Source: Streptomyces albofaciens JCM 4342
GTDB lineage: Bacteria > Actinomycetota > Actinomycetes > Streptomycetales > Streptomycetaceae
Direction: 5' to 3'
DNA length: 64,000 nucleotides
NCBI RefSeq assembly: GCF_008634025.1
Contig: NZ_PDCM01000002.1
Coordinates: forward strand, 3,187,001-3,251,000
A model generated the notes under the pieces. That model saw only the letters and a program-made list of their open reading frames with translations. It was not told the origin of the DNA and did not search any database. The position numbers and the translations under genes are program-made. This document shows positions 58,854 to 64,000 of this stretch, in pieces; the stretch's first letter is position 1; every line of letters begins with the position of its first letter.

Positions 58854-59798
58854 ATGAGCAAGCCGCCCACCCTCACCTTGCCCGCGTGCGCCCGCGCACG
58901 CCGACTCGTCACCGAACGCGGCGAGTTCGCCGTCCACGACGCCCGCCCCGGCGGGACACCGGCCGGGACCGCGCTGCTCGTACCGGGCTTCACCGGCAGC
59001 AAGGAGGACTTCATCGGCCTCCTGGAGCCGCTGGCCGCCGCGGGGTTCCGGGTGGTGGCCGTGGACGGCCGGGGACAGCACGAGACGCCCGGCCCGGACG
59101 ACGAATCCGCTTATGCGCTGAGCGAGTTGGCGCAGGACGTACTCGCCCAGACGCGCGCCCTGGACGCCGGTCCGGTCCATCTCCTGGGCCACTCCTTCGG
59201 CGGCCTCGTCGCCCGTACCGCCGTTCTGCGCGACCCCGCCCCGTTCCGCTCCCTGACCGTCATGAGCTCCGGGCCGGGCGCCATCGTCGCGGCCCAGCAG
59301 GCCCGGGTACGGATGCTCATCGACGCCCTCGGGCGGATGGACATGCAGTCGGTGTGGCTGGCCATGCGCGACCTCGACCCGCCGGAGGCCGAGGACGCCG
59401 CCACCCCGCCCGAGATCGGCGCGTTCCTGCACCGTCGGTGGATGAACACCGCGCCGCGGCAGCTGGCCGCCACCGGACGGCAGATGATCGCGGAGCCGGA
59501 CCGGGTGGCGGAGCTGGCCGCCGTGCCCCTGCCCAAGCACGTCGTGTCGGGCACGGCGGACTACGTCTGGCCGGTGTCGGAGATGGACGCGATGGCCGAG
59601 CGGCTGGGGGCCCGCCGCACGGTGGTCGAGGGCGCGGAGCACTCCCCCAACGCGCAGCAGCCGGCCGCGACGGCGGCGGCGCTCGCCGCGTTCTGGCACG
59701 ACGCGGACCGCGAGAGGGAACACGAGGGGGAACGCGAAACGGACCGCGAGAGGGAGCGCGAGAGGGAGCGCGACGCGGGCCGCAAGGGGGGCCGCTAG
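58854..59798 (+). CDS. Alpha/beta-hydrolase with an Arg/Glu-rich tail
   Basis: Protein of 314 aa. LLVPGFTGSKEDFIGLLEPL is the oxyanion loop, LGHSFGGLVARTAV the nucleophile elbow, VSGTADYVWPVSEMD the acid segment and VEGAEHSPNAQQ the catalytic His. The last 35 residues are a low-complexity alternation of Arg, Glu and Asp encoded by GAGAGGGAGCGC-type DNA. ATG at 58854. Function unknown beyond the hydrolase fold. Convergent with the NYN gene. Confidence 0.88.
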   Translation: MSKPPTLTLPACARARRLVTERGEFAVHDARPGGTPAGTALLVPGFTGSKEDFIGLLEPLAAAGFRVVAVDGRGQHETPGPDDESAYALSELAQDVLAQTRALDAGPVHLLGHSFGGLVARTAVLRDPAPFRSLTVMSSGPGAIVAAQQARVRMLIDALGRMDMQSVWLAMRDLDPPEAEDAATPPEIGAFLHRRWMNTAPRQLAATGRQMIAEPDRVAELAAVPLPKHVVSGTADYVWPVSEMDAMAERLGARRTVVEGAEHSPNAQQPAATAAALAAFWHDADREREHEGERETDRERERERERDAGRKGGR

Positions 59799-59845
59799 CC
59801 GGACGGCCGGCCGACGGCCGCGCCCCCGCGCGCAGCCCTGCGCTC

Positions 59846-59892
59846 GCGCCTGCACCTGCACCTGACCCTGCGCCCGCACCTGCCCCTCCCCC
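59846..59892. repeat. Hexamer-like CCTGCA/CCTGCG tract
   Basis: About eight imperfect CCTGCA-type hexamers between the convergent hydrolase and NYN genes. Non-coding. Confidence 0.5.
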
Positions 59893-59939
59893 GCGCGCAC
59901 CCCTGTCTCCGCGCCTACCGCTGACCCCCGCGCGTAGCC

Positions 59940-60881
59940 CTACCCCTGCGCCCGTACGTGCTCCCAGAAGCCGTCCCGTAGCGCCCGGCGCAGGTCCGCG
60001 TGCCCGCGCAGCGAGTGCCGCAGCAGGGCCTCGGCCGCGGTCAGCAGCTCCTGGTCGACCGCGCCGGGCAGGTACGGGTGGCCGGGCAGCAGCTCGGTGA
60101 CCCAGGGGGCGCCGCGTTCGGCCAGCCAGCGGGCGGCGACCCGCGCGCCGATGAAGCGCACCTCGTCGCGGGTGGGCGGCACACCGCCGCTGCCGTCGGC
60201 CACCGGGTCCACGCCGTCGGACGCGACGGCCCGCCGGGTCACATACGGTTTGCAGAACTCCAGGTCGAAGGTGCGCTGGCTGTCCACCTCCCACAGCAGC
60301 GGCTCGGCCTGGTTCCGTCCGTCCACCGCCTCGATGCCCCACAGGTGGACCCGGGCGCCGTAGCCCTGCGCCGCCTCCACCGCCGAGACCAGGTCCTCGT
60401 CGCCGCCGATGAGCACCGCGTCGCTGATCGCGCGGTGCCGGGCCAGCGACTCCAGATCGGAGCGGATCAGCGAGTCGACGCCCTTCTGCTGGTTGTTCGC
60501 GTTCAGGTTGCCGAGCCGGACCTTGACGTCCGGCAGCTCGGCGACGCGCTGCTGTTCCGCGGTGTGGATGCGGCGCCGGGCGCCGTCGTACCAGTAGACG
60601 CGCAGCAGCCGGCTGTCCGGGAAGATCATTCGGGCCTTGTCGATGAACGCCTCGATGAGGCCCTCGGCGTCCAGCTCGAAGGCCCGCCGGTCCTCCGTCC
60701 CGACGACCAGCCGCCCGGCGGCGGCGTACGCATAGCCCGCGTCGACGAAGACCGCATGGGTGGACGGGGTGGTGGCGACCTCCGCGAGCACCCGCGTGAG
60801 CAGCTCGTTCGTCCGCTCGATGCCCGCGAGCACGGCGGTGAGGTCGGGTGGGGGGCCGGTGGGCCGCGCGTCGTCGTTCAT
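59940..60881 (-). CDS. NYN-domain (PIN-like) putative RNase
   Basis: Protein of 313 aa. The NYN domain occupies about 40-200, with the catalytic acidic residues in FVDAGYAYAA, GVDSLIRSDLESLA and GGDEDLVSAVE, a LabA/NYN arrangement. A C-terminal helical region follows (about 235-313). These proteins are related to PIN nucleases and are proposed to process RNA. The ATG at 60881 begins MNDDARPTG. It is divergent from the 50-aa orphan gene. Confidence 0.88.
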   Translation of the reverse strand: MNDDARPTGPPPDLTAVLAGIERTNELLTRVLAEVATTPSTHAVFVDAGYAYAAAGRLVVGTEDRRAFELDAEGLIEAFIDKARMIFPDSRLLRVYWYDGARRRIHTAEQQRVAELPDVKVRLGNLNANNQQKGVDSLIRSDLESLARHRAISDAVLIGGDEDLVSAVEAAQGYGARVHLWGIEAVDGRNQAEPLLWEVDSQRTFDLEFCKPYVTRRAVASDGVDPVADGSGGVPPTRDEVRFIGARVAARWLAERGAPWVTELLPGHPYLPGAVDQELLTAAEALLRHSLRGHADLRRALRDGFWEHVRAQG

Positions 60882-61094
60882 ACGGGCCCATTGTCCGGCC
60901 GGTCACTCAGCGCGCACAACCGCTCTCGCTACCCGCCAGTATTTAGACGGCCGAAAAATTTCTTTAGCGTAGGGAATGATTGCAGGGAGCATGTCGTTGT
61001 ACCCACTGGGAACGCAGGGGCAGCGACGCCCCACGCGTACCCCGTACAACAGCAAAGTTCTCCGCAGGAGGATCAGACGAAGGGAGAAGCCGTT
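60882..61094. promoter_or_regulatory. Divergent intergenic region with an A/T-rich spot
   Basis: Between the NYN and 50-aa genes. Bases 60938-60969 are clearly more A/T-rich than the surroundings (TATTTAGACGGCCGAAAAAT is followed by TTCTTTAGCG), so this is the most probable place for one or both promoters. No clean -35/-10 pair could be fixed. Confidence 0.3.
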
Positions 61095-61247
61095 ATGCGC
61101 TTCGAGATCATGCGCCTGGACGATGTCGACGGCACCGCCGTGGACAGCACCGTCGTGGACGCCGCCTCCGTCAACCGGATCGTGCAGCAGGCCGCCGCAG
61201 TCGGCCAGCGCATCTACATCCGCCCAGCCGACACCGCCGCCCGATGA
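61095..61247 (+). CDS. 50-aa conserved orphan protein
   Basis: Reads MRFEIMRLDDVDGTAVDSTV and ends GQRIYIRPADTAAR. Ribosome-binding site AAGGGAG precedes the ATG. Short proteins with this exact form occur in many Streptomyces genomes, with no characterised function known to me. It is monocistronic, with a terminator downstream. Confidence 0.8.
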   Translation: MRFEIMRLDDVDGTAVDSTVVDAASVNRIVQQAAAVGQRIYIRPADTAAR

Positions 61248-61300
61248 CACACGCCGCGTCACACATGCACGCGTGACGTAACGCGTCATGTCCGGCGCAC

Positions 61301-61338
61301 GGAGCGCCCCGCACGAATCACTTCGCGCGGGGCGCTTC
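61301..61338. terminator. Terminator between the 50-aa gene and marC
   Basis: 17-bp stem with two non-Watson-Crick positions (arms 61301-61317 and 61322-61338, 4-nt loop), 53 nt after the 50-aa gene. Confidence 0.55.
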
Positions 61339-61439
61339 GCGTGTCCGGGCTCCGGCGTGGGTCCGATTCCTGTGTCCGAGCCCAGTGTCCGGACCCGGTG
61401 CGCGGACCGGCGAGGCCGTCAGCCGCCGCGGACCAGCCG

Positions 61440-62045
61440 TCAGCCGCCGCGCACCACCTGCATGACGCCGTTGATGATCTGCTGCACCGCGAGCGCGGAG
61501 AGCATCATGCCGGCGAGCCGGGTCACCAGCACCACACCGCCGTCCTTGATCACGCGGATGATCACCAGCGAGAAGCGCATCACGACGTAGAGCACCACGT
61601 GGATGGCGACGATCGCCGCCCATACCGACAGCTCGGCGCTGAACCCGTCCGCGTGCTGCACCGCCAGGATCACCGAGACGATCGCGCCCGGCCCGGCCAG
61701 CAGCGGCATGCCCAGCGGCACCAGCGCCACGTTGACGTCCTTGGTCTGCGTCGGCTGCTCCGACTTGCCGGTCAGCAGGCTGAGCGCGACCAGCAGGAGC
61801 AGCAGCCCGCCCGCGATCATCAGCGCGGGCGGCGTGATGTGCAGCCGGCCGAGGATCTGCTCACCGAAGAGGCCGAAGACGGCGATGACGCAGAACGCGA
61901 CGGTGGCGGCCTGCCAGGCCATCTTGCGCTGCACCTTGGCGGGGCGGCCGGAGCTGAGGGCGAGGAAGATCGGGATGATCCCGGGCGGGTCCATGATCAC
62001 GAACAGGGTGACGAAGAGGGTGCTGAAGACAGCGAAGTCGAACAC
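61440..62045 (-). CDS. MarC/UPF0056 family membrane protein
   Basis: Protein of 201 aa with six hydrophobic segments. The family signature DPPGIIPIFLALSSGRP is in the first cytoplasmic loop and PLGMPLLAGPGAIVSVILAV in the central pair. MarC proteins are of unknown function; the historical link to multiple antibiotic resistance is not supported. GTG at 62045, AAGG upstream. It lies 343 bp downstream of the PHP gene in the same direction. Confidence 0.9.
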   Translation of the reverse strand: MFDFAVFSTLFVTLFVIMDPPGIIPIFLALSSGRPAKVQRKMAWQAATVAFCVIAVFGLFGEQILGRLHITPPALMIAGGLLLLLVALSLLTGKSEQPTQTKDVNVALVPLGMPLLAGPGAIVSVILAVQHADGFSAELSVWAAIVAIHVVLYVVMRFSLVIIRVIKDGGVVLVTRLAGMMLSALAVQQIINGVMQVVRGG

Positions 62046-62388
62046 GGTGATGGCCTTGCGAGAGGTGGTACGAGAGGCGGTACAAGAGAACGAGTGGTGG
62101 ACGGTCGGCGGCGGGGGCGGCGAGGAGTGACGGAACAGGAGTTGAGGGGAGGGACGGGAAGGGACGGGGAGGGAGTGCCGGGAAGGGGTTACGGAAGAGG
62201 GGTGACGCCGGGCGCGCTCAGGGGGCGCGGGAAGACCCGGGAGGGCGCACGGACGTGTACGCGCCGGTCGTACGAGCCCGCGGGCACAGCAGGCGAGCGC
62301 GCCCAGGACGTGCTGGAGCCCAACGAGGCGATCACCCGCCGCGGGTGCTGAGCGCGGTACGGACCGCCCGGCCGGAGCGCGGTACGGG
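62046..62388. other. Intergenic stretch upstream of marC with a G-run cluster
   Basis: No gene seen. It contains a polypurine segment (about 62120-62200) with six closely spaced G-runs at 62146-62173, annotated separately. The rest is ordinary high-GC non-coding sequence. Confidence 0.5.
62146..62173 (+). promoter_or_regulatory. Predicted G-quadruplex motif
   Basis: Runs GGGG, GGG, GGG, GGG, GGGG and GGG separated by one- or two-base linkers on the plus strand. This satisfies the G3+N1-7 rule with short loops, so a stable quadruplex is plausible. It is on the template strand for marC transcription, 101 bp or more upstream of its start. Confidence 0.55.
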
Positions 62389-63243
62389 TCAGCCGCCCGC
62401 GCCGGGTACGGGGAAGGCGCCGGTCGCGCGGCGCACGATCTCGCCGTAGATCTCGGGGTCGGTGGTGTACTCGCCGAGCGCGACGGTCTTGCGGCTGCCG
62501 TGGTAGTCGCTGGAGCCGGTGGTCAGCAGGCCGAGGTCGGCGGCGAGGCCGCGCAGGCGCGCCCGCGCGGCGTCGTCGTGGTCCATGTGGTCCACCTCGA
62601 CGCCGTCCAGCCCGGCCGCCGCCAGCTCGGCGATGACGCTCTCGGGGACGGTCCGCCCGCGCTTGACCGCCAGCGGGTGCGCGAAGACGGTCACCCCGCC
62701 CGCGGCCTTGACCAGGCGTACCGCGTCGAACGGGTCGAGTTCGTGCTTGTCGACGTAGGCCCGGCCGTCGTTGGCGAGCCACTGCGGCGTGAAGGCGTCG
62801 GAGACGGTGTCGACCACGCCCAGCTCCACCATCGCGGCGGCGACGTGCGGACGGCCCACCGCACCGTCCCCGGCAATCCGCGCCACCTGCTCCCAGGTGA
62901 CCGGGACGCCCAGTTCCCGGAGCTTGGCGACCATGCCCTGGGCGCGCGGCACCCGGTCGTCGCGGACCAGTTCCCGTTCGCGGGCGAGTTCGGGCTCGTC
63001 GGGGTCGAAGAGGTACGCCAGCATGTGCATGCTCACGCCGCCGATACGGCAGGACAGCTCGGTCCCGGTGACCAGCGTCAGCCCCGCCGGCAGCGCGGCC
63101 CTGGCCCCGGCGTACCCGCCCACGGAGTCGTGATCGGTCAGCGCGACGACGTCCAGCCCGGCCGCGGCGGCGTTGCGTACCAGCTCGGCGGGGGTGTCCG
63201 TACCGTCGGAAGCAGTGGAGTGGGTGTGCAGGTCGATGCGCAC
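62389..63243 (-). CDS. PHP-domain phosphoesterase
   Basis: Protein of 284 aa. The PHP metal motif DLHTHSTASDGT is at residues 4-15, with ALTDHDSV, GTELSC, VFAHPLAVK and the final TGSSDYHG supplying the further His/Asp ligands. This matches trinuclear-metal nucleotide phosphatases of the YciV/RnmV type (3',5'-nucleotide bisphosphate or RNA 5'-end processing). GTG start at 63243. Exact substrate not fixed by sequence. Confidence 0.9.
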   Translation of the reverse strand: MRIDLHTHSTASDGTDTPAELVRNAAAAGLDVVALTDHDSVGGYAGARAALPAGLTLVTGTELSCRIGGVSMHMLAYLFDPDEPELARERELVRDDRVPRAQGMVAKLRELGVPVTWEQVARIAGDGAVGRPHVAAAMVELGVVDTVSDAFTPQWLANDGRAYVDKHELDPFDAVRLVKAAGGVTVFAHPLAVKRGRTVPESVIAELAAAGLDGVEVDHMDHDDAARARLRGLAADLGLLTTGSSDYHGSRKTVALGEYTTDPEIYGEIVRRATGAFPVPGAGG

Positions 63244-63433
63244 GACGCGGAACTCCAGACTGCTGCGGGGCGGGCCAGGGGGACGTCAGAAGAATACCGG
63301 CCACCCGGCAGCCCCTCGAACGCATGCCCGCGCGGGCTCCGTCACACACGGTGCCGGGGCTCTTGGCCGGTGACCGTCCATGTGGCGCGCGATCGCGTTT
63401 GCCCATGGGAGAACCGCGGAGCGGGCTGCCCGC

Positions 63434-64000
63434 TCAGGCGAGCAACCGCGGCGACAGCGCCCCGCACGGCAGCAGGTCCACCTCGGCACCGGCGTCGCGC
63501 AGGTCGGTGAGCACCAGCTCGTCGTACAGGAGCAGGCCCGACTCGGCGGGCCAGACGACGGCCCACAGCCACAGCCCGCGCGCCTCCCCCGCGAAGACGG
63601 CGCGGTCCTCGGGGGCCCCCGAGACATGCCACAGCGGTGTCGGACGTCCGGCCGCCAGCACCTTCACGTGCGGCGGTTTGTCCACGCACATGTGGGGGCC
63701 GGGGTCGGGGCCGTCGATGCCGGCGTAACGCGCGCCGAGGCCGACGCCCAGTTCCTCCGCGATCAGCAGCAGTTCGCCGGGGCCGCCGAGCGGGCCCGGC
63801 CCCGAGCAGGCCACGGCGGTGGCGCGGCCGCCGCTGCGGTCGTCGCCCGCGCAGGCCACGCCCGTGAACAGCCAGCCGACGGGCAGCGGCCACGGCATCC
63901 ACACCGGCACGCAGGCGCGGCGCACGACCACGGCGAGCGCTTCGACGCTGGGCGGGACGACCGGTTGCAGCGGGTGCACGGTGCCGTGCACGCCGCACTG
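63434..64000 (-). CDS. DUF6758-like Streptomyces protein (5' end outside the window)
   Basis: Runs off the right edge; 188 residues are seen, from QCGVHGTVHPLQPVVPPSVE to the C terminus LLPCGALSPRLLA. The QCGVHG at the edge suggests a zinc-binding Cys/His motif in the missing part. The visible body is a mixed alpha/beta domain with GPDPGPHMCVDKPPHVKVLA. It resembles the streptomycete DUF6758 family, whose role is unknown. The in-frame GTG at 63991 is not a plausible start because the Cys-containing segment continues upstream. Confidence 0.7.
   Translation of the reverse strand, partial: QCGVHGTVHPLQPVVPPSVEALAVVVRRACVPVWMPWPLPVGWLFTGVACAGDDRSGGRATAVACSGPGPLGGPGELLLIAEELGVGLGARYAGIDGPDPGPHMCVDKPPHVKVLAAGRPTPLWHVSGAPEDRAVFAGEARGLWLWAVVWPAESGLLLYDELVLTDLRDAGAEVDLLPCGALSPRLLA

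Noticed and set aside
57123..59900. 925-codon minus-strand frame across the helicase tail and hydrolase
   Set aside because: It mirrors the repeat tail and crosses the boundary of two well-supported plus-strand genes.
1..64000. Prophage, insertion sequence, integrase, toxin-antitoxin or restriction-modification system
   Set aside because: No transposase, integrase, phage structural, methyltransferase or toxin-like gene is visible, and there are no tRNA-flanking direct repeats.

Overview
The window is high-GC actinobacterial chromosome with codon use strongly biased to G/C in the third position, frequent GTG starts and a WhiB-family regulator. Gene content and order point to a Streptomyces. 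From about 0.8 to 58.7 kb the order tracks, from memory of published maps, the Mycobacterium tuberculosis Rv3193c-Rv3211 neighbourhood: UPF0182 membrane protein, YlbL-type PDZ/Lon-like protein, Zincin_2 protein, ABC1 kinase, whiB7/wblC, uvrD2, mycoredoxin, nudC, adnB, adnA, alkyltransferase-like protein, moeZ, DUF3152 protein, TetR, DUF3107 protein, ferritin-like protein and DEAD-box helicase. Most of the window is therefore old core chromosome with Streptomyces-specific insertions.

Layout. 0-0.8 kb: the start of a TPR protein and an initiator tRNA. 0.8-10 kb: membrane and envelope genes, MoaE, an SDR, a Zincin_2 protein and a NUDIX hydrolase. 10-17 kb: an AIM24/AIM24/TerD-AIM24 operon, a YgjP-type metalloprotein, a solitary ThiF-like protein and an ABC1 kinase. 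17-18.7 kb: wblC with an approximately 550-nt leader that contains a 110-codon upstream ORF, a hairpin over its stop codon and an intrinsic terminator, driven by a promoter with an A-rich element that overlaps the uvrD2 stop codon. 18.7-33.4 kb: genome maintenance and redox genes (UvrD2, mycoredoxin, NudC, a dipeptidase, AdnB, AdnA and an alkyltransferase-like protein), interrupted by two truncated gene remnants. 33.6-38.1 kb: a kinase-like/LPG-synthase-type membrane protein and MoeZ.

38.2-49.7 kb is an insertion relative to the mycobacterial order. It holds two operons. The first is a tightly stitched set: a PelF-like glycosyltransferase, a polytopic membrane protein, two very small ORFs, an NAD-dependent epimerase and a spherulin-4-like protein. 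They are joined by GTGA/ATGA overlaps and one 13-nt overlap. It looks like an exopolysaccharide locus whose parts resemble those of Pel and fungal galactosaminogalactan systems. The second is a four-gene oligopeptide-type ABC importer, also joined by 4-nt overlaps.

49.8-64 kb returns to the core order: DUF3152 metzincin-like protein, alpha/beta hydrolase, small acidic protein, TetR, DUF3107, ferritin-like protein and a DEAD-box helicase with a probable CTG start and a long Ala/Lys/Arg repeat tail. These are followed by an alpha/beta hydrolase, NYN protein, a 50-aa orphan, MarC, a PHP phosphoesterase and a partial DUF6758 protein. In-frame 15-bp-period minisatellites recur at three sites (adnA, upstream of adnA, and the glycosyltransferase). 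No insertion sequence, CRISPR array, rRNA, prophage or replication origin was seen.
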